DNA of 53,564 nucleotides, from contig NZ_NBZV01000033.1 of NCBI RefSeq assembly GCF_002379095.1, positions 1-53,564 of the forward strand. The letters run 5' to 3'. The DNA comes from Polaromonas sp. AER18D-145. Its GTDB lineage: Bacteria; Pseudomonadota; Gammaproteobacteria; Burkholderiales; Burkholderiaceae_C. This document shows positions 1 to 11,274 of the stretch, one piece after another. Made by a program: the position numbers and the translations under genes. The stretch's first letter is position 1. The number at the start of each line of letters is the position of its first letter. A model generated the notes under the pieces. That model worked only from the letters and a program-made list of their open reading frames with translations, was not told the origin of the DNA and made no database searches.

Positions 1-1263
1 CATGGGGGCCGTGGCGGGCAAGCTGTTCCGGCCGCGCCGCACGGCTTCCTGCAATTGCACGATGGCGGTTTCCGGCGAAGGCGCCGCGGTGACGGCGCTG
101 ATCACCGCCACACCGGCGGCACCGGCGCGCGCCGCCTGCTCGGTGCGCGCCACGTCCATGCCGGCAATGCCGACGACTGGCGTCGGCAGCAGCGCGCACC
201 AGTAGGCCAGGTTGTCGTTGCCTTGCGGAGTCCACGGCATGGCCTTGGCCTGGGTGGGATGGATGGGGCCGCAGGCGATGTAGCTGGGCCGCAGCGCCCA
301 GGCGCGGCAGACTTCCCAGTAGGCGTGGGTGCTGATGCCCAGCCGCAAACCGGCTTGGGCAATCGCGGCCAGGTCGGCGACGTGCAGGTCTTCCTGCCCC
401 AGGTGCACGCCGTACGCGCCTTCCTCGATAGCGAGCTGCCAGTGGTCGTTGATGAAAAGCTGCGCGCCGGCTGCGGTGGCCGCGCGGATGCTTTGGCGGA
501 TTTCCTCGCGCACCGTCGCGCGGTGCTGCTCACCTTCTGCGTCGAGCGGCGCCGGGCCGCCCCAAGGCGCGAGAGCCCCCTCGGGGGGCAGTGCAGTACG
601 CGAAGCGACAAGCGTGGGGGTCATCTTGATGCGCAACTGAACCGTGCGCACGCCGGCGGCCACGACGCGGGCCACCCAGGCGGCGCTGTCCACCACGGCG
701 TACAGGCCCAGGTCTGCGTCGCTGAGCGCGGCAAAGCCGCTGACCGTTGTGGACCGGGGCAGGCTGAAGTGCGGCAGGTTGGCGCTACGCTGCGCAAAGT
801 CGGGAAGTGGCTGCAGGGGTCCCGTCCCCGTGTGCTGGCTCAAGGCATCGTGCCGCGCCATGCAGGCCATGACGATGGCTTCCATGGCGACGAAACCGCG
901 CGCCAGCGCCCGTGCGGCGGCGTCGGCGAACACCACGCCCGCGTCGGGTTGGCTTTTGGGGTGTGCGGTCGTGACGGAAGGGCTCAGCCAGCCGCTGGCC
1001 TGCGGCGTGTCGGCATAGTCGGCCTCGTCGCCGGTGATCACAACCGCCTCGCAAACGGCGGCGCGCAAACGGGCTGCGGCCTGCGTCACGGCCTCGGGCT
1101 TGGCCAATGCGGGCAAACCCAACAGCGTGGCGGCTTCGCTGCGACTCAGGCAGAGCAGGGCGGGGCGCGGCAGGTCCTGCGCGCTGCCGGCCAGCAGCCC
1201 TTGTATTTCCTTCGCGTTGCCGGCAAAGGTCCAGACCGGTGGGGTGTGGGCGGGCGCTGTCAC
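1..1263 (-). CDS. thiE: Thiamine-phosphate synthase with decayed ThiD-like N-terminal half (partial)
   Basis: Couples HMP-diphosphate and the thiazole phosphate to thiamine phosphate in the cytoplasm. A GTG start at 1263 overlaps the thiG stop (GTGA); 421 codons stay open to the window edge, so the C-terminus is missing. Residues 185-421 match ThiE: VQLRIK strand near 207-213, FINDHW at 270, GVHLGQEDL at 285-293, CGPIHPT at 331-337 and a GIAGMD strand at 365. Residues about 35-150 look like the C-terminal half of HMP-phosphate kinase ThiD ([26 protein letters not shown]), but the GTGC catalytic turn is replaced by AGVVFA, so that half is probably inactive. Residues about 214-240 are encoded by repeat R1 and split the sequence just after the first ThiE strand. 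Last visible gene of thiCOSGE. Confidence 0.88.
   Translation of the reverse strand, partial: MTAPAHTPPVWTFAGNAKEIQGLLAGSAQDLPRPALLCLSRSEAATLLGLPALAKPEAVTQAAARLRAAVCEAVVITGDEADYADTPQASGWLSPSVTTAHPKSQPDAGVVFADAAARALARGFVAMEAIVMACMARHDALSQHTGTGPLQPLPDFAQRSANLPHFSLPRSTTVSGFAALSDADLGLYAVVDSAAWVARVVAAGVRTVQLRIKMTPTLVASRTALPPEGALAPWGGPAPLDAEGEQHRATVREEIRQSIRAATAAGAQLFINDHWQLAIEEGAYGVHLGQEDLHVADLAAIAQAGLRLGISTHAYWEVCRAWALRPSYIACGPIHPTQAKAMPWTPQGNDNLAYWCALLPTPVVGIAGMDVARTEQAARAGAAGVAVISAVTAAPSPETAIVQLQEAVRRGRNSLPATAPM
551..624 (-). repeat. R1 palindromic repeat, in-frame inside thiE
   Basis: Read on the minus strand it begins ATGACCCCCACGCT, contains the palindrome CTGCCCCCCGAGGGGGC and ends CCTTGGGGCGGCCCGGCG. 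It encodes about 25 residues (MTPTL...LPPEG...WGGPA) absent from usual ThiE proteins, placed between LRIK and the following helix. The same unit recurs at 2049, 38006, 46200 and 49672. Confidence 0.85.
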
Positions 1264-2117
1264 AGAATGAACGGCCGGCCGGTGACCGGGGTGGAAGCGA
1301 CCGCCATGTCCTGCTGCGCCATGATGCCGGCCCCATACGCCAGGCGCCCGGACTCGATGCCGAGCTTGAAGGCGCGCGCCATCTGCACCGGGTCGCGCGC
1401 ATGGGCCACGGCCGAGTTGAGCAGCACGGCGTCGTAACCGAGTTCCATGGCCTGCACCGCGTCGGCGGGCGAGCCGATGCCGGCGTCCACGATCAGCGGC
1501 ACGCCGGGCAGGCGGGCGCGCAGCGTGCGCAGCGCGTAGGGGTTGACCAGTCCCTGGCCCGAGCCGATGGGTGCGCCCCAGGGCATCAGGATGCGGCAGC
1601 CGGCGTCGAGCAGGCGCTGGCAGCTGACCAGGTCGTCGGTGCAATAAGGAAAAACTTCAAAGCCGTCGCGTACCAGCTCGGTGGCCGCCGTCACCAGCTC
1701 GAACGGATCGGGCTGCAGCGTGTGTTCGTCGCCGACTACTTCGAGCTTGATCCAGTTGGTGCCGAACAGCTCACGCGCCATCTGTGACAAGGTAATCGCT
1801 TCACGCGCGCTGCGGCAACCAGCGGTGTTGGGCAGCAGGCGGGCGCCGCTGTCCCGGATCAGCTGAAAAAAGTCGTTCTGCGTGCCGCCACCGGCTGCCA
1901 GCTGGCGCTTGAGTCCGACAGTGACCACCTGCGCGCCCGAAGCAGCGATGGCCTGCTGCAGAACCTGCGGTGACGGGTAGCTGGCGGTGCCCAGGAAAAA
2001 GCGGCTTGTGAGCTCAACACCTGCGATGTGAAAAGTGTCCGTGCCCGCGGAGCCGCCCGAAGGGGTCTGGGTGCCCTCCTTGGGGACAGCGAACGAAGAA
2101 AGCGTGGGGGTGGTCAT
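1260..2117 (-). CDS. thiG: Thiazole synthase ThiG
   Basis: Forms the thiazole phosphate of thiamin from deoxyxylulose phosphate, dehydroglycine (from ThiO) and the ThiS thiocarboxylate. 285 aa. The Schiff-base lysine lies in WIKLEVVGD; the (beta/alpha)8 phosphate-binding segments [10 protein letters not shown] and [11 protein letters not shown] are present. I chose ATG 2117 because AGGAGG stands about 7 nt upstream and it follows the thiS stop by 4 bp; an upstream in-frame extension would overlap thiS. The first 25 or so residues ([15 protein letters not shown]...) precede the normal ThiG start ([16 protein letters not shown]) and come from a diverged R1 repeat, which therefore supplies the start codon. 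Confidence 0.95.
   Translation of the reverse strand: MTTPTLSSFAVPKEGTQTPSGGSAGTDTFHIAGVELTSRFFLGTASYPSPQVLQQAIAASGAQVVTVGLKRQLAAGGGTQNDFFQLIRDSGARLLPNTAGCRSAREAITLSQMARELFGTNWIKLEVVGDEHTLQPDPFELVTAATELVRDGFEVFPYCTDDLVSCQRLLDAGCRILMPWGAPIGSGQGLVNPYALRTLRARLPGVPLIVDAGIGSPADAVQAMELGYDAVLLNSAVAHARDPVQMARAFKLGIESGRLAYGAGIMAQQDMAVASTPVTGRPFIL
2049..2117 (-). repeat. Diverged R1 repeat forming the 5' end of thiG
   Basis: On the minus strand ATGACCACCCCCACGCTTTC is followed by GTCCCCAAGGAGGGC and TCGGGCGGC, a recognisable but decayed version of R1. Its ATG is the thiG start codon, and the encoded VPKEG corresponds to LPPEG in the better copies. Confidence 0.55.
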
Positions 2118-2121
2118 TGGT

Positions 2122-2331
2122 CTAGCCTCCTGTGATGGCCTGGAAGGTGAAAACGGCATCGCCTTCCGCGAGCAGGGTTTGCGCCCGCGCGTCGCGTGCC
2201 ACAAACTCGCCATTGACCGCACTGGCAAACGAGGCTGCCGGCTGCCCGCTGGCCTCCAGCAGCTCGGCCAGGGTGCAGCCGCCCGGCACCTGCCGGGCCT
2301 CGCCGTTGAGTGTGATGTTGATGGTTGTCAT
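2122..2331 (-). CDS. thiS: Sulfur carrier protein ThiS
   Basis: 69-aa ubiquitin-like sulfur carrier for thiazole formation. It ends in the diagnostic ITGG; the terminal Gly-Gly is adenylated and converted to a thiocarboxylate. Length and the TINITLNGE beta strand fit the family. Its ATG overlaps the thiO stop (ATGA), and thiG follows after 4 bp, implying translational coupling of thiO-thiS-thiG. Confidence 0.95.
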   Translation of the reverse strand: MTTINITLNGEARQVPGGCTLAELLEASGQPAASFASAVNGEFVARDARAQTLLAEGDAVFTFQAITGG

Positions 2332-3404
2332 GTCAGATGCTGCAGCGTTTGCTCGACCAGTGCCGGCGCAATCAGCCAGCCGTGCCGGAACAGGCCGTTG
2401 ATGCGGACCAGCCCGGGGCTTTGTTCGACGCGCGGCAGATTATCGGGCAGGGCCGGGCGCAGGTTGGTCTCGGTATGAACCATCCGCGCTTCGGCCAGTT
2501 CCGGAATGATGCTGTGCGCCGCTGCCAGCAGTTCGACCGTGCTGCGCAGCGAGATCGGCGAGCGGTCTTCGCTTTCAATTTCGCTTGCGCCGACGACGAT
2601 GTGGCCGCCTTCGCGCGGCACCAGGTAGACCCGGTGCCGCGGGTGCAGCAGGCGCACCGGCCGCTGCAGGGCCACGCCGGGCGCATGCAGCCAGATGATT
2701 TCTCCGCGCACGCCGCGGACCTGCGGCGTGAAACCGTCGTTGGCTGTCAGGCCGGCCGGGGCGGGCCGGGCCCCGGTGCCGCGCACATCGAACACGCAGT
2801 CGAACCGGCTGACCCCTTGCGGTGTGTGGATCTCGCCGGCCTGCAACTGGCTGACCACTACGCCCCAGTGCCAGTGCGCACCTGCCGCAGTGGCGGCACG
2901 GGCCAGGGCCTGCATCGCCTGCACGGTATGGATATGCCCCTCGTGCGGCAGCAGCCAGGCGTGGGCCACGCCGTGGACGTCGGGTTCAAGCTCGCGCAGG
3001 GCCGCGGCATCGAGCCGCTGCGGCGCATGACCGGCCGGCGCCTTGTGCTGCAGCAGGTCCACCACGCGGTGCGCCGCGCCTTCGTCGCCGCGGTGCGCCA
3101 GCAGCAGGCTGCCGCGCCGGTGCAGTTCCACCGGCAAGCCCAGGGCCGCCACGATGGCCGGCCACAGATCCAGCGAACGCAAGCCGAGCGCGAACACGTG
3201 TTCGTCGGCCGACTCCAGCTCAGCCGTGGGGCTGAGCATGCCGGCGGCGGTCCAGCCTGCCGCATAAGGTGCCGTGCCCGGACCGCAGGCGGGCGCCTGT
3301 GGGCCCGGCGCGGGGTCAAAGACCTCGACCACATGGCCGGCCCGGCTCAGTTCGAAGGCCAGCAGCCGCCCGAGCAGGCCAGCGCCTGCGATGCCGATGT
3401 GCAT
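2328..3404 (-). CDS. thiO: FAD-dependent glycine oxidase ThiO
   Basis: Oxidises glycine to the imine used by ThiG. 358 aa from ATG 3404, where the Rossmann start GIAGAGLLGRLLAFEL begins at residue 3; the longer open frame to 3557 runs into thiC and is not a plausible start. DAO-family features: GHVVEVFD ending the first beta-alpha-beta unit, the AAGWTAAGMLSPTAE segment near 50, and near the C-terminus NLRPALPDNLP and GLVRINGLFRHGWLIAPAL. Begins 37 bp after thiC and overlaps thiS by 3 bp. The best alternative is another DAO-family oxidase, but the operon context makes ThiO very likely. Confidence 0.92.
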   Translation of the reverse strand: MHIGIAGAGLLGRLLAFELSRAGHVVEVFDPAPGPQAPACGPGTAPYAAGWTAAGMLSPTAELESADEHVFALGLRSLDLWPAIVAALGLPVELHRRGSLLLAHRGDEGAAHRVVDLLQHKAPAGHAPQRLDAAALRELEPDVHGVAHAWLLPHEGHIHTVQAMQALARAATAAGAHWHWGVVVSQLQAGEIHTPQGVSRFDCVFDVRGTGARPAPAGLTANDGFTPQVRGVRGEIIWLHAPGVALQRPVRLLHPRHRVYLVPREGGHIVVGASEIESEDRSPISLRSTVELLAAAHSIIPELAEARMVHTETNLRPALPDNLPRVEQSPGLVRINGLFRHGWLIAPALVEQTLQHLT

Positions 3405-3441
3405 GATGATGTCCGCCTTTTTTTTGCGTGCGCCCAGACGC

Positions 3442-5448
<2,007 letters not shown>

Positions 5449-5449
5449 T

Positions 5450-5546
5450 CAGCTCTTCTTACGTCGGTACGAACCGATTCAAGTTCACGGGTTTGGGTTG
5501 GCCATCTCAGCGACCCGACCACCATGGTCGGGTTGCACCCCGGAGC
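5450..5546 (-). promoter_or_regulatory. TPP riboswitch (thi-box) of the thiC operon
   Basis: On the minus strand the conserved elements appear in order: CCGGGGTGC, a variable P3 hairpin (ACCCGACC / GGTCGGGT), the invariant GCTGAGATGGCC, then AACCCGTGAACTTGA, the P4/P5 arm TCGGTTCGTACCGA and the closing GTAAGAAGAG. This is a complete aptamer. The thiC start lies about 107 nt further on, leaving room for an expression platform. Confidence 0.95.
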
Positions 5547-5552
5547 AAGGCC

Positions 5553-5558
5553 ATTCTA
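5553..5558 (-). promoter_or_regulatory. Likely -10 element of the thiC operon
   Basis: TAGAAT (5 of 6 to TATAAT) on the minus strand would start transcription near 5546, exactly where the riboswitch P1 begins. No good -35 is visible. Confidence 0.5.
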
Positions 5559-5647
5559 ATGCACCGCGTGGCCGGACGCCGATAGCGTGCTAACGAGTGA
5601 GGTTGCTGCGAAGACGCTATGCTTGCCGCCACCACTTCCCGCAAACC

Positions 5648-6529
5648 ATGAAAAAGATGAGCAGTCCGTTTGATTTTTCCACCGGCAACATGTCGGCGCT
5701 GGCGCAGGCCGACGTCGTTCGCGCGCTGGACGAAGACATCGGGGCCGGCGACCTGACCGCCAGCCTGATTGATCCTGAGCAGCACAGCTACGCCCGGGTG
5801 CTGGCGCGGGAGGCGGCGGTGATTTGCGGCCTGCCCTGGGTAGAGGCGACGCTGCAGCGGCTGGACCCGCAGGCCGAACGGGTCTGGCATGTGCGCGATG
5901 GCCAGCACTGCAGCGCCAACCAGGTCGTCCTGGAGGTCAGGGGCCGGTCGCGTGCGCTGCTCAGTGCCGAGCGGACCTTGCTCAATTTTTTGCAGCTGCT
6001 CAGCGCCGTGGCCACACAAACCGCGGTGTATGTCCGGGCCGTGCAGGCCGTGCCGGGCAACCGGGCCGCCATCGTTGATACGCGCAAAACCCTGCCCGGT
6101 CTGCGGCTGGCGCAAAAGTACGCGGTGCGTTGCGGTGGCGGCAGTAACCACCGCATCGGGCTTCACGACGCCGTGTTGATCAAGGAAAATCACATTGCGG
6201 CGGCCGGCGGCATCAGCGCGGTTTTGCAGCGCACGACCGAGGTGGCGAGCCGGGCGGCTTTTGTCGAGATTGAGGTGGAAACCCTGGTCCAGCTGCAGGA
6301 AGCCCTGGAGGCCGGCGCCCGGATGATTCTGCTCGACAACATGGACCTGGCCCAACTGCGCGAAGCCGTGCGCATCACGGCGGGCCGGGCGATTCTGGAA
6401 GTCTCGGGCGGCGTTGGCCTGGACACGGTGGCCGGCATTGCCGCCACCGGGGTGAACCGCATCTCGATCGGGGCCCTGACCAAGGACATCAAGGCGATTG
6501 ATTTTTCCATGCGTTTTGCGCAACTGTGA
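5648..6529 (+). CDS. nadC: Nicotinate-nucleotide pyrophosphorylase (carboxylating) NadC
   Basis: Converts quinolinate and PRPP to nicotinate mononucleotide. 293 aa. Key parts: [11 protein letters not shown] near residue 30, [20 protein letters not shown] at the active site, [16 protein letters not shown] (substrate and PRPP contacts), VEVETL, DNM and the closing SGGVGLDTV...[11 protein letters not shown]. The start could equally be ATG 5657 (MSSPF); neither has a clear Shine-Dalgarno. Followed after 8 bp by nadA, so the two form one unit for de novo NAD synthesis, with nadB nearby on the other strand. Confidence 0.95.
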   Translation: MKKMSSPFDFSTGNMSALAQADVVRALDEDIGAGDLTASLIDPEQHSYARVLAREAAVICGLPWVEATLQRLDPQAERVWHVRDGQHCSANQVVLEVRGRSRALLSAERTLLNFLQLLSAVATQTAVYVRAVQAVPGNRAAIVDTRKTLPGLRLAQKYAVRCGGGSNHRIGLHDAVLIKENHIAAAGGISAVLQRTTEVASRAAFVEIEVETLVQLQEALEAGARMILLDNMDLAQLREAVRITAGRAILEVSGGVGLDTVAGIAATGVNRISIGALTKDIKAIDFSMRFAQL

Positions 6530-6537
6530 TAGCCGCC

Positions 6538-7656
6538 ATGAGTGACGTACAAACCCCTGTTCATCCCCTGGTCCGGATCGACTACGAACAACCGGCCTGC
6601 CCGACCCGGCACGCCTGGGCGCGGGTGCCGGTGGAGCCGGCGCCCGCCGAGCGTGCGGCGCTGAAAGACCGGATCCGCCGCCTGCTGAAAGAGCGCAACG
6701 CCGTCATGGTGTCGCATTACTACGTGCACCCTGACCTGCAGGACCTCGCCGAAGAAACCGGCGGGCTGGTCAGCGATTCCCTGGAGATGGCGCGTTTCGG
6801 CCGGGACCATGCGGCAACCACCCTGGTGGTCTCGGGTGTGCGTTTCATGGGGGAGACCGCGAAAATTCTCTCGCCTGAAAAACGCGTGCTGATGCCCGAC
6901 CTCGATGCAAGCTGCTCGCTGGACCTCGGTTGCCCCATCGACGAATTCAGCGCGTTTTGTGACGCCCACCCGGACCGTACCGTGGTGGTCTATGCCAACA
7001 CCAGCGCCGCCGTGAAGGCGCGCGCCGACTGGCTGGTGACCTCCAACTGCGCGCTGGACATCGTGCGGGCGCTCAAGGACCAGGGCCGGAAAATCCTGTG
7101 GGCTCCCGACAAACACCTGGGCGGCTACATCCAGCGCGAAACCGGTGCCGACATGCTGATGTGGAACGGCAGTTGCATCGTGCACGACGAGTTCAAGGCC
7201 TTCGAGCTTGAGGCGCTGAAAAAAGAACATCCCCGGGCCAAGGTGCTGGTGCACCCCGAGTCGCCGGCCGACGTGATCGAACTGGCCGATGCGGTGGGTT
7301 CGACCTCGGCCATCCTCAAGGCGGCGCGCGAGATGGACGCCCGCGAATTCATCGTCGCGACCGACAACGGCATGATGCACAAGCTGCGCAGGCTCAACCC
7401 CGGCAAGATTTTTATCGAAGCGCCGACGGCTGGCGACAGCGCCACCTGCAAAAGCTGCGCGCACTGCCCCTGGATGGCGATGAATGGGCTGGCGGGTCTG
7501 GCGCAGGCGCTGGAGACCGGCACGAATGACGTTCACATCGACCCGGCGCTGGGCGTGCGTGCGCGCTTGCCGATTGATCGCATGCTGGCGTTTACCGCCG
7601 CGCAGCGCCTGGGCCAGCCGGCGGCAGGGCTGGTGCCGCGCATCGGCGCGGCCTGA
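6538..7656 (+). CDS. nadA: Quinolinate synthase NadA
   Basis: [4Fe-4S] enzyme that condenses iminoaspartate (from NadB) with dihydroxyacetone phosphate to give quinolinate. 372 aa. The three pseudo-repeats are visible: [32 protein letters not shown] with the first cluster cysteine in [18 protein letters not shown] with the second, and [10 protein letters not shown] with the third. I prefer ATG 6538 over a GTG at 6526 that overlaps the nadC stop. Its own stop overlaps the next start (TGATG), giving a tight nadC-nadA-pabBC operon. Confidence 0.96.
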   Translation: MSDVQTPVHPLVRIDYEQPACPTRHAWARVPVEPAPAERAALKDRIRRLLKERNAVMVSHYYVHPDLQDLAEETGGLVSDSLEMARFGRDHAATTLVVSGVRFMGETAKILSPEKRVLMPDLDASCSLDLGCPIDEFSAFCDAHPDRTVVVYANTSAAVKARADWLVTSNCALDIVRALKDQGRKILWAPDKHLGGYIQRETGADMLMWNGSCIVHDEFKAFELEALKKEHPRAKVLVHPESPADVIELADAVGSTSAILKAAREMDAREFIVATDNGMMHKLRRLNPGKIFIEAPTAGDSATCKSCAHCPWMAMNGLAGLAQALETGTNDVHIDPALGVRARLPIDRMLAFTAAQRLGQPAAGLVPRIGAA

Positions 7657-9428
7657 TGCGGCCCCTCTCGGCGCGGATCGATTTTTCCGACCCGGACAAC
7701 CCGGGCGGGCCGCGTCTGCGCTGTGCTTTTGGCGCACCCCGCCAGACGCTGGTGGCGCACGGACTGGAACAGGTGCGGCCGGTGCTCGATGCCGTGCAGG
7801 CCGCGGCAGCGCAGGGCCGCTGGTGCGTCGGCTACCTGCGCTACGAGGCGGCCCCGGCCTTCGATACGGCCCTGGCCGTGCACGCGGCGCAGGGTCCCCT
7901 GGCCTGGTTTGCCGTTTACGACGAGGCGCTGCCCTGGCCGCGCGATGACGCTGCCGGCACGGCGCAGGTGCAGTGGCAGGAAACCTGTTCCCGCCCCGCC
8001 TTTGATGCGGCGCTGGATCGCATCCAGTGCGCCATTGCCGAGGGGGAGCTGTACCAGGTGAACTTCACCGCGCCCCTGCGCGGCGTGCTGCGCGGCGGGC
8101 CGGACGGTGACGCGGCACTGGCCCTGTTTGCTGCCTTGCAGCGCGCCCAGCCCGGAGCTTATGCGGCTTATCTCGACACCAGCGATGAGCAGGTGCTCTC
8201 GGTGTCCCCCGAGCTGTTTTTTGACTGGCACGCGGGCCGCATTCTCACGCGACCCATGAAAGGCACCGCCCCGCGCGGCGCCACGCCCGCCGAAGATGCC
8301 GCGCAGGCCGACGCCTTGCGTACCTCGGCCAAGGAACGCGCCGAGAACGTGATGGTCGTGGACCTGCTGCGCAACGACCTGTCGCGCATCGCCGAGCCGT
8401 TCAGTGTGCGCGTGCCGCGCCTGTTCCACACCGAGGCGCTGGCCACGGTGTGGCAGATGACCTCGGACGTGCAGGCGCACACGCGTGCAGCCTGTTCACT
8501 GGCCGATGTGTTTGCGGCGTTGTTCCCCTGCGGCTCGGTGACCGGCGCGCCCAAGGTGCGCGCCATGCAGATGATCCGCGCGCTGGAGCCGCAGGCGCGC
8601 GGCGTGTACTGCGGCGCCCTCGGGGTGGTGCGGCCGGGCGAACAGGGAACAAGGGCCACGTTCAACGTGCCCATCCGCACCGTCACCCTGCAGGGCGCTG
8701 CGCTGCGCTGCGGCATCGGCAGTGGCATCACGTCCGGTGCCAGCGCCGATGCCGAATGGCAGGAGTGGCGCCACAAGCGGGCCTTCGTGGAGCGCGCGAG
8801 CAGTCCGTTTGACCTGCTAGAAACCCTGGCGCTGGAGGACGGTGTCCTGCGCGACGCGCCCGCGCATCTGGCGCGCATGGCCGCCGCCGCAGCGCATTTT
8901 GGCTATCCGTGGCAGCCGCTGTCCGTGGACCAGTGCCTGCAAGACCTGGCGCAGGCTCATCCGCAAGGCATGTGGCGCGTGCGCTTGCTGCTCGATGCCC
9001 GCGGACAGATGCAGGCCGGGGCTTATGAGTTGCCGGCTTCACCGCTGCGCGTGCGGCTGCAGCTCGCGGACCATGCCATCGACGAGGCGCACGGGGAGTT
9101 CGTGCGTTTCAAGACCACGCGCCGCGCTCACTACGAAGCGTTCACACCCATGCAGCCCGGCGTTTTCGATAGCCTGCTGTGGAATGCCAAAGGCGAGATC
9201 ACCGAATGCACACGCGGCAACGTGGCGCTGCTGCTCGACGGCAACTGGGTAACCCCGCCGCTGCGCTGCGGCCTGCTGGACGGCATAGGCCGCGCCAACG
9301 CACTGCGCGATGGTCGTGTGACTGAGGCCGTGGTACGCCTGGACGACCTGCCGCGCGTGCAGGCGCTGGCTTTTGTGAACAGCCTGCGTGGCTGGATTTC
9401 CGCGGACCTGGACCGCCGCTGCGTGTGA
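7656..9428 (+). CDS. pabBC: Aminodeoxychorismate synthase component I fused to 4-amino-4-deoxychorismate lyase (PabB-PabC)
   Basis: Makes p-aminobenzoate for folate. Residues about 110-375 are the chorismate-binding domain: YQVNFTAPL, the SPELFF segment, PMKGTAPRG (the PIKGT nucleophilic lysine), AENVMVVDLLRNDL, FPCGSVTGAPKVRAM and GIGSGITSGA. Residues about 385-590 are a class IV PLP lyase: LEDGVLRD, FKTTRRAHYEAF carrying the PLP lysine, and EITECTRGNVALLLDG...PPLRCGLLDGI. A glutamine amidotransferase partner (PabA) is not in the window. Its start overlaps the nadA stop, so NAD and folate genes are co-transcribed; it ends 13 bp from the convergent nadB. Confidence 0.93.
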   Translation: MRPLSARIDFSDPDNPGGPRLRCAFGAPRQTLVAHGLEQVRPVLDAVQAAAAQGRWCVGYLRYEAAPAFDTALAVHAAQGPLAWFAVYDEALPWPRDDAAGTAQVQWQETCSRPAFDAALDRIQCAIAEGELYQVNFTAPLRGVLRGGPDGDAALALFAALQRAQPGAYAAYLDTSDEQVLSVSPELFFDWHAGRILTRPMKGTAPRGATPAEDAAQADALRTSAKERAENVMVVDLLRNDLSRIAEPFSVRVPRLFHTEALATVWQMTSDVQAHTRAACSLADVFAALFPCGSVTGAPKVRAMQMIRALEPQARGVYCGALGVVRPGEQGTRATFNVPIRTVTLQGAALRCGIGSGITSGASADAEWQEWRHKRAFVERASSPFDLLETLALEDGVLRDAPAHLARMAAAAAHFGYPWQPLSVDQCLQDLAQAHPQGMWRVRLLLDARGQMQAGAYELPASPLRVRLQLADHAIDEAHGEFVRFKTTRRAHYEAFTPMQPGVFDSLLWNAKGEITECTRGNVALLLDGNWVTPPLRCGLLDGIGRANALRDGRVTEAVVRLDDLPRVQALAFVNSLRGWISADLDRRCV

Positions 9429-9441
9429 TGCCGGCGCGGCG

Positions 9442-11274
9442 TCAGGCCGTGGGTGGCACCAGGATGGTGGGCACCGCCTTCTGCGCCATCTCCGGGTAGT
9501 CCCGGCTGAAGTGCAGGCCGCGGCTCTCATGCCGGGCTTGCGCCGAGCGCACGATGAGTTCGGCCACCTGCACCAGGTTGCGCAGCTCCAGCAAATCGCG
9601 GGTGACGTGAAAGTGCGCGTAGAACTCCTGGATTTCTCCCTGCAGCAGCGTGATGCGGTGCGCCGCGCGCTCCAGGCGCTTGTTGGTGCGGACGATGCCG
9701 ACGTAGTCCCACATGAAGCGGCGCAGCTCGTCCCAGTTGTGGGAAATCACCACTTGCTCGTCGGCATCCGTCACCTGACTGTCGTCCCAGGCCGGTAGCC
9801 GGTTTTGTGAATCATTTTTACCTCCAGCCCCCGTCGAATGGGCGTAAGCAGCTACTTTTTTAATAGCATCTGCAACCTGCTGCGCAAACACCACACATTC
9901 GACCAGCGAGTTGCTGGCGAGCCGGTTGGCCCCGTGCAGGCCGGTGCAGGCCGTTTCTCCGGCGGCGTACAGGTTTTCGATGTCGGTGCGGCCCGCCAGG
10001 TCGGTCAGCACGCCGCCGCAGGTGTAGTGGGCGGCCGGCACCACGGGAATCGGCTGGCGCGCGATGTCGATGCCGAGCGCCAGGCAACGTGCGTGGATGG
10101 TCGGGAAGTGTTCGCGCACAAAGGCCTCGCCCTTGTGCGAGATGTCCAGGTAGACGCAGTCCACACCGTGTTTTTTCATCTCGAAATCAATCGCGCGGGC
10201 CACCACGTCGCGCGGTGCCAGCTCGGCACGTTCATCGTGGGCCGGCATGAAGCGCGTGCCGCCCGCCGATTCGGGCAGCCGCAGGATGCCGCCTTCGCCG
10301 CGCACCGCCTCGCTGATCAGAAAGGACTTGGCCTCGGGGTGGTACAGGCAGGTCGGGTGAAACTGGATGAACTCCATGTTGCCGACGCGGCAACCGGCGC
10401 GCCAGGCGGCGGCAATGCCGTCGCCGGTGGCGGTGTCGGGGTTGGTGGTGTACAGATAAACCTTGCCGGCGCCGCCTGTGGCCAGCACGGTGTGGCGTGC
10501 ACCAAACGTGCGGACGGTGCCGTTGCCGCTGCCGCCGTTGCGGCTGTCCAGCGCATACAGGCCAACACAGCGGGCTTGGCCTGTAGTGCTGTCGTTTTGT
10601 ACGATCAGATCGACCAGCGTGGTGTGTTCAAACACCTCAATGGCGGGGTGAGCCAGCACCGCCGCGATCAGGCATTGCTGCACGGCTGCGCCGGTGGCGT
10701 CGGTCGCATGAACGATGCGCCGGTAGCTGTGGCCGCCTTCCCGCGTCAGGTGCAGCGCGGGCGCCGCGCCGGGATCGCCGGGATGTTGCTCCTGCGTGAA
10801 AACCACGCCCTGCGCCTGCAGCCAGGCAATGGCCGCTGGTGCGCCTTCAACCACCTGGGTGGTGGCCGCCGCATCGGACAGCCAGGCGCCAGCGACCTGG
10901 GTGTCCTGGATGTGCGACTCAAAACTGTCGCCTTGTGCACCTTCTTCCATCACCGCGGCAATGCCGCCCTGGGCCCAGCCGCTGGAGCCGTCGGCCAGCG
11001 ACCGTTTGGTCAGAATGGCAATCCGAAACAGGTCGCTGTCGGAGGCCGGCGCGCCCCGCTTGTCCAGCAGCTTGAGTGCAGCGCTCAGTCCGGCCAGGCC
11101 ACTGCCGACGATCAGAACATCGAAGGTATGCTGCGTGCCGGCCAAAGAGGGCAGGGACGTCCCGGAAGGGTGTGCCTTTGCAGCTTGCCCGGCGACGGGC
11201 GGGGCATCGGCCAGCGTGTTGCCGGGCGGGATTTTCCCCGGTTCGCCGTGGCGTGTGGCGGTGATGTTTTTCAT
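9442..11274 (-). CDS. nadB: L-aspartate oxidase NadB
   Basis: FAD flavoprotein oxidising L-aspartate to iminoaspartate for NadA. 610 aa from ATG 11274, longer than the usual 530-540. The excess is a proline-rich N-terminal leader of about 45 residues before the dinucleotide fold (DVLIVGSGLAGLSAALKLL) and an R2-encoded insert near residues 469-487. Other marks: SGWAQGGIAAVM, TREGGHSYRRIVHATDATG, MEFIQFHPTCLY, DERAELAPRDVVARAID (active-site Arg), HYTCGGV and GLHGANRLASNSLVE. The C-terminal helical domain (HNWDELRRFMWDYVGIVR...) is intact after the insert. The far N-terminal start is uncertain. Confidence 0.95.
   Translation of the reverse strand: MKNITATRHGEPGKIPPGNTLADAPPVAGQAAKAHPSGTSLPSLAGTQHTFDVLIVGSGLAGLSAALKLLDKRGAPASDSDLFRIAILTKRSLADGSSGWAQGGIAAVMEEGAQGDSFESHIQDTQVAGAWLSDAAATTQVVEGAPAAIAWLQAQGVVFTQEQHPGDPGAAPALHLTREGGHSYRRIVHATDATGAAVQQCLIAAVLAHPAIEVFEHTTLVDLIVQNDSTTGQARCVGLYALDSRNGGSGNGTVRTFGARHTVLATGGAGKVYLYTTNPDTATGDGIAAAWRAGCRVGNMEFIQFHPTCLYHPEAKSFLISEAVRGEGGILRLPESAGGTRFMPAHDERAELAPRDVVARAIDFEMKKHGVDCVYLDISHKGEAFVREHFPTIHARCLALGIDIARQPIPVVPAAHYTCGGVLTDLAGRTDIENLYAAGETACTGLHGANRLASNSLVECVVFAQQVADAIKKVAAYAHSTGAGGKNDSQNRLPAWDDSQVTDADEQVVISHNWDELRRFMWDYVGIVRTNKRLERAAHRITLLQGEIQEFYAHFHVTRDLLELRNLVQVAELIVRSAQARHESRGLHFSRDYPEMAQKAVPTILVPPTA
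9815..9869 (-). repeat. R2 repeat, in-frame inside nadB
   Basis: On the minus strand: GCTAT, 7-nt loop, GTAGC, then TGCTTACGCC and GGGGGCTGGAGGT. It encodes AIKKVAAYAHSTGAGGK, lying between the flavin domain and PAWDDS at the start of the helical domain. Same architecture as copies at 17546, 18486, 22546, 34515 and 53304. Confidence 0.85.

Noticed and set aside
55..1437. Long open frame on the plus strand across thiE and thiG
   Set aside because: Antisense to two recognisable thiamin genes; low-complexity Arg/Gly/His-rich translation typical of GC-rich antisense frames.
11130..11225. Another R1 copy in the nadB N-terminal leader
   Set aside because: Pro-rich and containing SLPSLAG, but the palindrome and flanking words are not recognisable.
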